Counted from the first letter of the stretch, positions 1-8,518 are shown. The stretch is DNA of 13,789 nt from an uncultured Eubacterium sp. (GCA_948759685.1 CAQBGY010000062.1:1-13789), one strand, 5' to 3'. Notes: a model not told the origin generated them from the sequence alone. Numbers and translations are program-made.

Positions 1-335
1 TTCCCAAAAGTACCAATACGGTTAAGATCAATGGTGCTGTGATGGTTCCTAATACCGTTTCTTATATATCTGGTAAGCATATTGATTATTACTTGAATCA
101 GGCTGGTGGTTATGCTGACAATGCAAAGAAGAGCAAGAAGTTCATAGTTTACATGAATGGTCAGGTCACCAAGGTTAAGGGCAGCGGTAAGAAACAAATC
201 GAACCTGGTTGTGAGATCATTGTTCCCAGCAGGTCGAAGAAGCGTACTAATATGGGTGAAATCCTGGGATATGCCACTTCTTTCAGTTCTTTGGGTATGA
301 TGATTGCCTCTCTTGCTAATTTAATCAAGAAATAA
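1..335 (+). CDS. Polysaccharide export protein (Wza-like, SLBB), C-terminal part
   Basis: This is the 3' end of a gene that begins before the window; the frame is open from base 3 to the stop at 333-335, so the ATG at 39 is an internal methionine. The visible ~110 residues contain a soluble ligand-binding beta-grasp (SLBB) pattern: a 'NGAV..P' opening, a 'yYLNQAGGY' helix, an 'AkKSKKFIVYMNGQV' strand and 'IEPGCEIIVPSR', typical of the last SLBB repeat in Bacteroidales export proteins. After it comes a hydrophobic tail with 'SLGMMIASLANLIKK', also usual in these homologues. The family forms the outer-membrane pore through which capsule or exopolysaccharide leaves the cell. The signal peptide and Poly_export domain lie outside the window. 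A Wzz gene follows after 31 bases, as expected for one operon. Confidence 0.88.
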   Translation, partial: PKSTNTVKINGAVMVPNTVSYISGKHIDYYLNQAGGYADNAKKSKKFIVYMNGQVTKVKGSGKKQIEPGCEIIVPSRSKKRTNMGEILGYATSFSSLGMMIASLANLIKK

Positions 336-366
336 CGAATACTTTATAATACCTTTATTTATATTT

Positions 367-1494
367 ATGTCTACTTTGATGGAACAAGCATCTGAAAAGG
401 AAATAAAGCAGCAACAGGATATTCATACAGATGAAGAGATCGAAATTGATTTGATGGGTCTTCTTCGTAAGGTAATAGGTATTCGTAAGAAGATCTATAA
501 AGCAGCCGGTATCGGACTAATCATTGGTGTTATTGTTGCGATAAGTATCCCTAAGCAGTACACGGTTGAAGTTATCCTTTCTCCAGAGATGGGAAGCAGT
601 AAAGCTGGTGGTTTATCCGGTTTGGCTGCATCGTTTTTAGGCAGTGGAGTTTCTATGGGAGATGGAACTGATGCCTTGAATGCTTCCTTGTCTGCTGATA
701 TTGTCTCTTCCACTCCTTTTTTACTGGAACTTTCCGCAATGGATATACCGGTAACGAAGAATGAAATCATGACACTGAATACTTATTTAGATGAGGAATC
801 CTCTCCTTGGTGGAGTTATATAATCGGACTCCCAGGTATGGTAATTGGCGGAGTAAAGTCCTTGCTTATTGAGGAAGATATATCTTTTGATAAAACAAGT
901 CAGGGTATAATTGAACTTTCAAAGAAGGAAACGGAGAAAATTGAGACTTTGAAGGAAAAGATCACTGCTTCTGTGGATAAGAAAACCTCAATGACTTCCG
1001 TTACTGCAACTTTTCAGGATTCTAAAGTTGCTGCGGTCGTAGCCGATTCCGTGGTTAAGAAGTTGCAGGAATACATTATAGATTATCGTACCTCCAAATC
1101 AAAAGAGGATTGTATTTATTTGGAGAAACTGTTCAAAGAACGTCAACAAGAATATTATGTCGCTCAAAAGAAATATGCCGACTATATGGACTCCCATGAC
1201 AATATCATTTTGCAGAGTGTCCGTGCCGAACAGGAACGTTTGCAGAATGACATGAGTCTTGCTTACCAGGTATACAGCCAGGTTGCCAGCCAGCTTCAGG
1301 TTGCCAGGGCTAAGGTTCAGGAGGAGAAGCCTGTGTTTGCAGTTGTAGAGCCTGCTGTGGTACCCTTGGAACCTTCGGGAACCAGTCGTAAGGTATATGT
1401 CTTAGCTTTTATTTTCCTATCAGTTTGTATTGTTATCTCTTGGAATTTGTTCGGAAAAGATTTTCTGAATAAGTTCAAAGAAGCATGTGCCTAA
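367..1494 (+). CDS. Wzz-type polysaccharide chain-length regulator
   Basis: Predicted inner-membrane polysaccharide co-polymerase that controls chain length together with the Wzy polymerase and the export pore. The 375-residue protein has the family plan: a short cytoplasmic N terminus, a first membrane segment at about 46-62, a periplasmic domain rich in charged helices (about 175-310, likely coiled coil, with many E/K/Q residues), and a second membrane segment at about 343-362 preceded by the proline motif 'VEPAVVPLEPSGTSRK'. It ends 13 residues after that segment, so no Wzc-like tyrosine kinase domain is present. The start ATG at 367 is preceded by an A/T-rich leader without a Shine-Dalgarno site, normal for Bacteroidota. 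Base composition matches the flanking export and sugar-transferase genes and differs from the downstream block. Confidence 0.9.
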   Translation: MSTLMEQASEKEIKQQQDIHTDEEIEIDLMGLLRKVIGIRKKIYKAAGIGLIIGVIVAISIPKQYTVEVILSPEMGSSKAGGLSGLAASFLGSGVSMGDGTDALNASLSADIVSSTPFLLELSAMDIPVTKNEIMTLNTYLDEESSPWWSYIIGLPGMVIGGVKSLLIEEDISFDKTSQGIIELSKKETEKIETLKEKITASVDKKTSMTSVTATFQDSKVAAVVADSVVKKLQEYIIDYRTSKSKEDCIYLEKLFKERQQEYYVAQKKYADYMDSHDNIILQSVRAEQERLQNDMSLAYQVYSQVASQLQVARAKVQEEKPVFAVVEPAVVPLEPSGTSRKVYVLAFIFLSVCIVISWNLFGKDFLNKFKEACA

Positions 1495-1507
1495 AATCAA
1501 TATTTAT

Positions 1508-2920
1508 ATGGTATCAACCACTAGCCAAATCAATAAATTCATAGAATTTATTGCAGTTTTAGGAGATCTGATCATCCTGAACCTGGTTTTATTCTTGCTC
1601 CTTTTCTTTTGGGAAGAAGCCTTTGTTTCTTTGCCTTTTTCCTGCCGGGTTTCCTGGATGGTGACTTCGTTGACCCTCTGTTATCTTGCCTGTTCAGGCT
1701 CCCGCGGGAAGGTTTGGGACAGTCGTGGGATTCGTCCCGACCAACTAGTGTTGCGCGTGTTGAAGAATATAATAGCGTTTTTCATCTTTTGGGCATGTAT
1801 CATGACCTTCAGTGGGATCTCTATCTATTCTCCGTTCTTCTTTGTCGCCTATTTTGCCTTCCTCTTTGTCATTTTAAGCATTTACCGCATCATCATCCGT
1901 GAGTTTATGATAGCTTATTGTGCCAAAGGCAAGCACCGTCGTTATGCCGTCTTTATAGGAGGTGGTAATAACATGCAGGTATTGTATGAGGAGATGGAAA
2001 ATTCCCTGGCATCCTCGTTGTATGAGGTTGTAGGTTATTTTGACATAAACCCGAATGAGGAGCTTTCCTCACAATGTTCCTATCTGGGTAATCCTGACGG
2101 TTTTTCAGATTTTATGTCTGCCCATCCGGGAATCAAGCATGTTTTTTGCTCTTTGTCGATGGAGGAGGGGCGTTATAATTTCTCTATCATGAATTATTGT
2201 GAGAACCACTTGCTTTATTTTCATGGTGTCCCCAATGTCTGCAAAGGTTTTCCCCGTCGTATCTGGCACAGTATGGTAGGTAATATGCCTATATTGAATC
2301 TGCGTTATGAGCCTTTGAGTAAGATGGAGAACCGTATTTTGAAACGTCTGTTCGACGTTGTTTTCTCCGGTCTTTTTCTGGTAACAGTTTTTCCTTTTGT
2401 TTATCTCATCGTTGGAAGTATCATCAAGTTGACTTCCCCCGGTCCTATATTCTTTAAGCAGATGCGTACCGGTTTGAATGGTGGGGATTTTGTGTGTTAC
2501 AAATTCCGTTCAATGAAAGTGAACGATGAAGCCGACAGCAAACAGGCTACGGTTGATGACCCTCGTAAAACAAAATTTGGAAACTTCCTCCGCCGTTCCA
2601 ATATTGACGAACTTCCCCAGTTTATCAATGTCTTTAAGGGCGATATGTCAATAGTGGGTCCCCGTCCTCACATGTTAGCTCATACGGAGACTTATGCCCG
2701 TTTGATTGATAAGTATATGGTGCGTCATTTTATAAAACCTGGGGTGACAGGTTGGGCTCAAACGCATGGTTTCCGTGGTGAAACGAGAGAACTCTCACAG
2801 ATGGAGGAACGTGTGAAGGCTGATATCTGGTATATGGAGCATTGGACAATGTTGCTTGATATATATATCATTTATAAGACTGTGGCGAATGTGATTGTGG
2901 GAGAGAAGAATGCGTATTAG
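1508..2920 (+). CDS. Undecaprenyl-phosphate sugar-1-phosphate transferase (initiating, polyprenyl-type)
   Basis: Predicted to start repeat-unit synthesis by transferring a hexose-1-phosphate from a nucleotide sugar (glucose or galactose are commonest) to undecaprenyl phosphate. It has the long WbaP/WcaJ-like layout: hydrophobic N-terminal helices (about 10-140), a central Rossmann-like domain with 'VFIGGGNN', and a C-terminal bacterial sugar transferase domain. The last shows KRLFD (279-283), SPGP (310-313), FRSM, 'RRSNIDELPQ' with the catalytic Asp-Glu pair at 367-368, VGPRP (383-387) and 'KPGVTGWAQ'. Start choice: I prefer ATG 1508, just after the Wzz stop, with an A/T-rich leader; a GTG at 1487 would add seven residues and overlap Wzz by 8 bases. 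The donor sugar cannot be read from sequence. This is the last gene of the higher-GC module. Confidence 0.9.
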   Translation: MVSTTSQINKFIEFIAVLGDLIILNLVLFLLLFFWEEAFVSLPFSCRVSWMVTSLTLCYLACSGSRGKVWDSRGIRPDQLVLRVLKNIIAFFIFWACIMTFSGISIYSPFFFVAYFAFLFVILSIYRIIIREFMIAYCAKGKHRRYAVFIGGGNNMQVLYEEMENSLASSLYEVVGYFDINPNEELSSQCSYLGNPDGFSDFMSAHPGIKHVFCSLSMEEGRYNFSIMNYCENHLLYFHGVPNVCKGFPRRIWHSMVGNMPILNLRYEPLSKMENRILKRLFDVVFSGLFLVTVFPFVYLIVGSIIKLTSPGPIFFKQMRTGLNGGDFVCYKFRSMKVNDEADSKQATVDDPRKTKFGNFLRRSNIDELPQFINVFKGDMSIVGPRPHMLAHTETYARLIDKYMVRHFIKPGVTGWAQTHGFRGETRELSQMEERVKADIWYMEHWTMLLDIYIIYKTVANVIVGEKNAY

Positions 2921-3051
2921 AATGGATTGTATTGATTTGGTATATATAGAATTAATAAAAGAACTGAAAAATATATCTAAGTATTGAGTAGGGAAAGGCT
3001 AATCGAAATATACTGGGAAGATAGTAATTTGTTAGTTGTATAAAGGTTATT

Positions 3052-5388
3052 GTGGCACAAAATCAAAATAAGGTTATAGCTAAAAATACAGTTTTTTTAT
3101 ATATACGTATGATGTTAACAATGTTAGTGACATTATTTACATCACGTATAATATTAAATGCATTAGGTGCGGTAGATTATGGCTTGAATAATATAATCTC
3201 AGGTACTATTGTTTTATTTAGTTTTATTAATGGCTCTTTAGCTGTATCAACATCGAGGTTTCTCACTTTTGAATTGGGAAATTCAAATACTAAGAAGTTA
3301 CAGGCTATCTTTTCAACAGCTTTGTTTATTCATAGCGCTTTTGCTATGATTGTTGTGCTTTTAGGAGAAAGTATTGGTTTGTACTTGATAAATTATAAAC
3401 TTGTTATTCCATCTAATAGAATATTGGCCTGTAATATAATTTTTCAATGTGCCATTTTTTCTTCTTTTTTGACTATTATTCAAGTACCTTTCAATTCATT
3501 GATAATTGCACATGAGCGGATGAAGATTTATGCATACTTAGGTCTTTCTGATGCTATATTAAAATTAGCAATTGCTTATGTTATATTGAAAGCGCCATTT
3601 GATAAGTTAATAACATTAGGTATTTGTAATTGGGTAATTACATTTCTAATGTTTATGTTCTATTTTTTTTATTGTAAGAAGTTATTTAAGGAATGTGTTA
3701 TTTGCTTACATCCTGATAGACCTGCGTTAAGACAGATGCTTGGTTTCTCTTTTTGGAGTATATTTGGTTCTTTTGCTTCTTTGTTAAAAGATCAAGGACT
3801 AAATATACTGATGAACATTTTCTTTGGACCTACAGTAAATGCAGCTAATGCAATTGCACAACAAGTAAATAGGTGTGTGATGAATTTTACGAATAATTTT
3901 ACAATAGCTTTGAATCCACAAATAATAAAATCGTATTCAAGTGGAGATAATGTTAGGGTAAGATTTTTGTTGTTTGTAGGCGGGAAGGTGTCTTTTTTCT
4001 TACTCATGCTTATATCAATACCAATATTAATATATTGTCACGAAATATTATTGTTATGGCTAAAACAGATACCAGAGTATTCGGTCTATTTAACTCAATT
4101 AGTCATTGTTGTATCTTTAGTTGAGTGTTTTGTATATACGATGGGAGCCGCAATTCAAGCTACTGGTAGGATTCGTAATTATCAAATTATAATAAGTCTT
4201 ATACAAATAATTTCTTTTCCCATTTCATACGCTCTATATGCTTTGGGATATTCACCAGGAGCAGCTTTTATAGCTATTATAGTTTTAAGTTTAATAGCTA
4301 TGTTTTGTCGTTTATATTTTCTTTATATTTATATTGGTATAACTGCTTTGGAATATAGTAAAAATGTAATTCTAAGGTGTTTCATTACATTTGGAATTAG
4401 TTTGATTATTCCATTATATTTGAAAATAATATTCCCTCCTACAATATTATGCCTACTTTGTATTTGTTTAGTTTCTATTATTATATCTCTTACGGTTGTT
4501 TATCTTGTAGGGCTTTCCAATGAGGAAAAGATAGCTATTATTGAAAATACTCGTAGGTTCAAATTTAGTGTTATAATCAAATTCTTGAAAATATTATCTC
4601 TTTTGTTTTTTGTGTATTTCTGTATAAGTTTGATGTCACACGATAATGGAAAGCAGGCTTTAAATGTAAAGAATGTAAATATTCATTTCTCGTATGATGA
4701 TGTGTGGCAATGCCTTGACGACATAACTGTACATGAGAATGAATACAATAGTTTGTTTGAAAATTCATTCTTTGCATATTTGAGAGAAAAACATAAAAAA
4801 TATGGAAGTAAGTTTACACTCTATGTTTATGAGAAAAATGACAAATTCAGAATAGACCATGTAACTGATAAATTTAAGAAAGAATTTCAAGAAAATAGCG
4901 ACTGGTTAAAGTTTGCCTTTCATACCAGTACCGCATCTATGAATATGCAATCTTTGGAAGAATTTGAGAAATCTTACAATAACGTGTGTACTAGTATAAC
5001 AAAATTTGCAGGTAATAAAAGTGTTGCTCATATAGTTCGATTACATGGCTTTCAAGGTGATAGGCAGCTTTTGAACTTGTTAAAACCAAGTACTAAGGTT
5101 TTGTTGACAGCAGATGATTCTCGGTTAAGTTATGATTGTACTGCTTTTGAAGTTGATAGACTAAATTCAGATACAATCCACAAAAATGGCTTGGTTTATT
5201 GCAAAACAGATTTGAGATTTGAGAAAATATCAGACTACGCATTCTTGAATCTTGAATGGATGAACAATTTAGTACAGAAAGATACTATTGTTGTGTTTAC
5301 TCATGAATGGTTATTTAATGATTTGTTGAATAATTATAAAATAGATAAGTTTTTAGAACTAACGAATGGAGCTATTTATATAAACTAA
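3052..5388 (+). CDS. wzx: Wzx-type flippase fused to a polysaccharide deacetylase-like C-terminal domain
   Basis: Residues ~10-500 form a multi-spanning protein (I count about 14 hydrophobic segments) of the MOP/PST flippase type, with the opening common in Bacteroidales Wzx: 'IAKNTVFLYIRMMLTMLVTL', then 'SRIILNALGAVDYGLNN' and 'SRFLTFELG'. It should flip the lipid-linked repeat unit across the inner membrane. Unusually, the frame continues past normal Wzx length (~480-510) into one more hydrophobic segment (~505-527) and a soluble domain (~540-778). That domain resembles NodB/CE4 polysaccharide deacetylases: 'FSYDDV' with Asp549-Asp550, 'YGSKFTLYVY', 'WLKFAFHTS' with His624, 'RLHGFQG' at 663-669 and 'FTHEW' with His751. 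The second His of the usual H-x3-H metal motif is Ala628. If the helix count is right, the domain is periplasmic. The start is GTG at 3052; an in-frame stop at 3025-3027 limits extension. The gene is AT-rich and sits 6 bases before the radical SAM gene. Confidence 0.85.
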   Translation: MAQNQNKVIAKNTVFLYIRMMLTMLVTLFTSRIILNALGAVDYGLNNIISGTIVLFSFINGSLAVSTSRFLTFELGNSNTKKLQAIFSTALFIHSAFAMIVVLLGESIGLYLINYKLVIPSNRILACNIIFQCAIFSSFLTIIQVPFNSLIIAHERMKIYAYLGLSDAILKLAIAYVILKAPFDKLITLGICNWVITFLMFMFYFFYCKKLFKECVICLHPDRPALRQMLGFSFWSIFGSFASLLKDQGLNILMNIFFGPTVNAANAIAQQVNRCVMNFTNNFTIALNPQIIKSYSSGDNVRVRFLLFVGGKVSFFLLMLISIPILIYCHEILLLWLKQIPEYSVYLTQLVIVVSLVECFVYTMGAAIQATGRIRNYQIIISLIQIISFPISYALYALGYSPGAAFIAIIVLSLIAMFCRLYFLYIYIGITALEYSKNVILRCFITFGISLIIPLYLKIIFPPTILCLLCICLVSIIISLTVVYLVGLSNEEKIAIIENTRRFKFSVIIKFLKILSLLFFVYFCISLMSHDNGKQALNVKNVNIHFSYDDVWQCLDDITVHENEYNSLFENSFFAYLREKHKKYGSKFTLYVYEKNDKFRIDHVTDKFKKEFQENSDWLKFAFHTSTASMNMQSLEEFEKSYNNVCTSITKFAGNKSVAHIVRLHGFQGDRQLLNLLKPSTKVLLTADDSRLSYDCTAFEVDRLNSDTIHKNGLVYCKTDLRFEKISDYAFLNLEWMNNLVQKDTIVVFTHEWLFNDLLNNYKIDKFLELTNGAIYIN

Positions 5389-5394
5389 ATATTT

Positions 5395-6510
5395 ATGGAA
5401 AGGATTAAGCGTTTCATTGATGGATATGTTCCTGTAACGAGTTGTACGTTAAGATGTCATTATTGTTACATTACCCACCAACGTCTTTTTGATACAAAAT
5501 TACCCAAATTCAGATATGATGCAGCATTTATTCGTAAAGCATTATCAAAAGACAGATTAGGAGGTACATGCTTGATTAATTTATGTGGAGGAGGGGAGAC
5601 TTTATTGCCTGCTGAGGTAGTTGGGTATACAAAAGCATTATTAGAGGAAGGTCATTATGTAATGATTGTGACTAATGCAACGTGTTCAAAACGTTTTGAT
5701 GAGATCGCTCAATTTCCAAAAGAGTTAAGAGAACGTTTGTTTTTCAAATTTTCATATCATTATTTGGAATTAAAAAAAAGGAATCTATTACATATCTTTT
5801 TTAGGAATGTTTGTAAAATGCGTGATGTAGGGTGTTCATTTACACTTGAAGCCACACCATCTGATGAATTAGTTCCTTATATAAATGAAATGAAAGAGGA
5901 AGCATTGAAATATTTGGGTGCGCTAAATCATGTTACTGTTGCTCGTGATGAACGCTGTAAAATAGAAAAATTACCAATTCTAACAAAAATGTCTCGTAAT
6001 GAATATCAGAAAACTTGGGGAGTGTTCAATTCCGAGTTTTTTGATTATAAGATGTCTATTTTTGGAGTGAAAAGAAAAGAATTTTGTTATGCTGGTGATT
6101 GGTCTTTAAGTGTGAATATAGGAACAGGAGAAGCTTCTCAATGTTATTGTTCTTATTTTAAACAAAATATATATAAGGATATAACTAAGCCAATAAAATT
6201 CATTCCTGTTGGAAATAATTGTAATCAGTATCATTGTTATAACGGACATGCTTTTTTAGCTCTTGGCGACATTCCAGAATTGAGGACTCCTACGTATGGT
6301 GAACTGAGAAATCGTATAACGATTTATGGAACTGAATGGCTACAGCCTAAAATGAAGGCTTTTATGAATACAAAATTATACGAATCAAATAAGGAATATA
6401 CTGAAGTAGAAAAAATGAAGGTCAATAGATTGATTCGTATTTTAAGAATAAAGTCTGATGCTAAAAACTTTGTTAAACGAATTCTATTTAAGGTAAAGCA
6501 TGGATTTTAA
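5395..6510 (+). CDS. Radical SAM protein of polysaccharide loci
   Basis: The N terminus carries a canonical radical SAM cluster site, Cys17-x3-Cys21-x2-Cys24 ('SCTLRCHYC'), followed by a glycine-rich 'CGGGET' at 64-69 that matches the SAM-binding GGE motif. The protein therefore likely binds a [4Fe-4S] cluster and cleaves S-adenosylmethionine. A second cysteine group lies in the C-terminal half: Cys231 ('FCYAGDW'), Cys250 and Cys252 ('QCYCSYF'), Cys276 and Cys281 ('NNCNQYHCYNGHAFLALG'). It may hold an auxiliary cluster as in SPASM/twitch-type enzymes, although the spacing is not the textbook one. The substrate is unknown; context suggests sugar or glycan-substituent modification, but this is inference. 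There is no leader or membrane segment, so it should be cytoplasmic. It overlaps the next gene by 11 bases, which suggests coupled translation. Confidence 0.85.
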   Translation: MERIKRFIDGYVPVTSCTLRCHYCYITHQRLFDTKLPKFRYDAAFIRKALSKDRLGGTCLINLCGGGETLLPAEVVGYTKALLEEGHYVMIVTNATCSKRFDEIAQFPKELRERLFFKFSYHYLELKKRNLLHIFFRNVCKMRDVGCSFTLEATPSDELVPYINEMKEEALKYLGALNHVTVARDERCKIEKLPILTKMSRNEYQKTWGVFNSEFFDYKMSIFGVKRKEFCYAGDWSLSVNIGTGEASQCYCSYFKQNIYKDITKPIKFIPVGNNCNQYHCYNGHAFLALGDIPELRTPTYGELRNRITIYGTEWLQPKMKAFMNTKLYESNKEYTEVEKMKVNRLIRILRIKSDAKNFVKRILFKVKHGF

Positions 6511-7462
6511 CGAAAAGATAAATAAGCTAAGAACAGAAATTGCAAAGGCATTAATTCCTGTTATTGATAATGACTATGTTTTATTGGGACTTCCATATTA
6601 TGATAATGTTGGAGATGTTTTAATATGGGAAGGAACGGAAAATTTTTTAAGAACTCTTTCTCATAAATGTTTGAAGAGGGCTTCAATAGACACTTTTGAT
6701 TTTGGGATATTAGATTCTAATGTTATTATTCTTTTACAAGGAGGAGGGAATTTTGGTGATATATGGATAGAACATCAAGCTTTTCGTTTGAAAATAATAG
6801 AAAAATATCCTCAAAATAAAATTGTAATTCTTCCACAAACAGTATTTTATACAGATGATTTCATTTTAAAAAAAGAATGTGCTCTTTTATCAGATCATAG
6901 TAGGTTAACAATATGTGTGAGAGATAAACGTAGCTATGATGTGTTGAAAATGAGTACCTCTAATCAGATACTACTAATTCCAGATATGGCTTTTTATATT
7001 GATTTGCAGTATATTCATCGTTTTGTTGGTAAGGTACGTGATAAAGCTTTGTTATTAAAGCGGAAAGACAAGGAAATAGTAGATTGGGATTTTAATGAAT
7101 ATATTAAGGGAGAAAGGTGGGTTGAGGTAAGGGATTGGCCTTCTATGGAAAAGAAATCATTGCTTTTACGGCTTTTATATAAGTTGGTGAGTATTCAAAT
7201 AAAAACAAATTTTCCAATAGGAGATATATTTGCTTTTTATTATTATAGGAATAGAGTTATTGCTCAGGGAGTAGAATTTGTTTCTCAATACAAAAATATA
7301 TACACAACAAGATTGCATGTAGCAATTTTGTCAATTCTGCTAAATAAACCTTTCTTTTTCTTCGATAATTCTTATGGAAAGAATAGTTCATTTTTCGATA
7401 CATGGCTCTTTGATTTAGATAACGTGGAATTTATATCAAAAAAAATATGTCCAAAGGAGTAA
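6500..7462 (+). CDS. Polysaccharide pyruvyl transferase family protein
   Basis: The family transfers pyruvate from phosphoenolpyruvate to sugars as ketals, or has diverged to related roles, in exopolysaccharide and capsule synthesis. Visible family motifs are 'YDNVGDVLIWEG' (34-45; the N-x-GD element), 'QGGGNFGDIW' (80-89), 'ILPQTVFY', 'CVRDKRS', 'IPDMAFY', and a C-terminal 'TTRLHVAILS' with His273, followed by 'KPFFFFDNSYGKNSSFFDTW'. The 320-residue length is normal for EpsI/EpsO/PssM-like members, and the fold is expected to be GT-B-like and cytoplasmic. It overlaps the upstream radical SAM gene by 11 bases and the downstream GT2 gene by 16, so the three are probably translated together. 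Some members of this family in capsule loci have no proven pyruvylation, so the exact reaction is inferred. Confidence 0.83.
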   Translation: MDFNEKINKLRTEIAKALIPVIDNDYVLLGLPYYDNVGDVLIWEGTENFLRTLSHKCLKRASIDTFDFGILDSNVIILLQGGGNFGDIWIEHQAFRLKIIEKYPQNKIVILPQTVFYTDDFILKKECALLSDHSRLTICVRDKRSYDVLKMSTSNQILLIPDMAFYIDLQYIHRFVGKVRDKALLLKRKDKEIVDWDFNEYIKGERWVEVRDWPSMEKKSLLLRLLYKLVSIQIKTNFPIGDIFAFYYYRNRVIAQGVEFVSQYKNIYTTRLHVAILSILLNKPFFFFDNSYGKNSSFFDTWLFDLDNVEFISKKICPKE

Positions 7463-8445
7463 GTGTAATTGTTTGTTGTTATAATAGTGCTTGGATTATA
7501 GAGCGTTGTTTGAATGCATTACTAAAGCAAAAGCTAAATAATTCCATTGCTTGGGAAATTATAGTAGTAAATAATGCTTCAACAGATGGCACAGATGTAA
7601 TTGCAAATAGATTGCTAAATAATGCATCCATACCACATAAAGTTATTAATGAACCCAAACAAGGATTAGTTCATGCCCGAAAAAGGGGAGTGGAAGAGGC
7701 TCAATATTCGTATATTCAATTTTGTGATGATGATAATTTGTTATGTGATACATATATAGAGCAAATGTTTGAAATGATGGAGTCTAATCCACTATTAGGT
7801 GCATGTGGTGGAATGGGAGTTGCAGAATTTCAAGGGATACCACATCCTTTTGTAAAAAAGCATTTGCCAATATATGCTATAGGACCACAAAAGGGTGAGA
7901 CTTATTTATATGGTGCAGGGCTGTGTGTTAGGGCTTCATTATTGAAAGAAATATATGATTCGCATTATGTGTTATTATTAACTGGTCGATGTGGGAATCG
8001 TTTACTTGCAGGTGATGATAGTGAAATAACAAAGTTAATATTACTTAGACATTATGTGCTTGCAGCAACGGAGAAAGTAACATTTGTTCATGTTCTCTCT
8101 GAAAAAAGATTGAGTTATAAGTATTTAGTATCTATGTCTAAAGGATTTGGATTATCCGTACCTGTTCTTATGGCATATGATTTTGCTATAAATGAAAAAA
8201 AAACTATTATCTATCACTATATATCTTATATAAAAATACTTATAAAGCTTTGTTTGAATGTATGTTTGATGCTTTTTCAAAATGAACGTATAGTGACTGT
8301 CTATTATTTTATAAGTGCTATTAAAGGATATCATTTTTGGACAATAAGACGACTTCATTCTGTTGTTATGAGTTCTTTGAACTTAAAGTCTGCCTCAAAA
8401 AAAGTCTTTCTTCACAAAAATAACTGTGTTTATGGAAATATGTAA
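7447..8445 (+). CDS. Glycosyltransferase family 2 (GT-A)
   Basis: Cytoplasmic or membrane-associated glycosyltransferase adding one sugar to the lipid-linked repeat unit. The N terminus has the GT2 nucleotide-binding pattern 'VSVIVCCYNSAWIIERCLNALLKQ' (split across residues 5-28), then 'IIVVNNASTDGT', 'EPKQGLVHARKRGVE' and the metal-binding DXD-type 'CDDDN' (Asp94-Asp96). A downstream 'GDDSEITK' (189-196) fits the acidic catalytic-base region of GT2 enzymes. The C-terminal ~100 residues are hydrophobic and basic ('YHYISYIKILIKLCLNVCLM'), suggesting membrane contact. Length (332) is typical. The ATG at 7447 lies inside the 3' end of the pyruvyl transferase gene. Donor and linkage cannot be inferred. 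A 73-base gap without a recognisable signal separates it from the next gene. Confidence 0.87.
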   Translation: MSKGVSVIVCCYNSAWIIERCLNALLKQKLNNSIAWEIIVVNNASTDGTDVIANRLLNNASIPHKVINEPKQGLVHARKRGVEEAQYSYIQFCDDDNLLCDTYIEQMFEMMESNPLLGACGGMGVAEFQGIPHPFVKKHLPIYAIGPQKGETYLYGAGLCVRASLLKEIYDSHYVLLLTGRCGNRLLAGDDSEITKLILLRHYVLAATEKVTFVHVLSEKRLSYKYLVSMSKGFGLSVPVLMAYDFAINEKKTIIYHYISYIKILIKLCLNVCLMLFQNERIVTVYYFISAIKGYHFWTIRRLHSVVMSSLNLKSASKKVFLHKNNCVYGNM

Positions 8446-8518
8446 TAAACATTTGTAATATGGAGTATTTTATATTGTGATTTGGTTAGTCTATATGTGA
8501 CGATAATAAAAAGTAAGT

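Noticed and set aside
495..770. Minus-strand open frame of 91 codons within the Wzz gene
   Set aside because: It is antisense to a well-supported gene, and its translation shows no family features.
1609..1902. Overlapping 97-codon frame inside the sugar transferase gene
   Set aside because: It lies wholly within a gene with clear family motifs, in another frame, and its translation has no recognisable domain; it is a shadow of the higher-GC coding sequence.
2921..3051. Possible internal promoter before the flippase gene
   Set aside because: TTTG elements are present (for example 2936-2939 and 3028-3031), but no TAnnTTTG -7 element lies at the right spacing, so the Bacteroides promoter consensus is not met.
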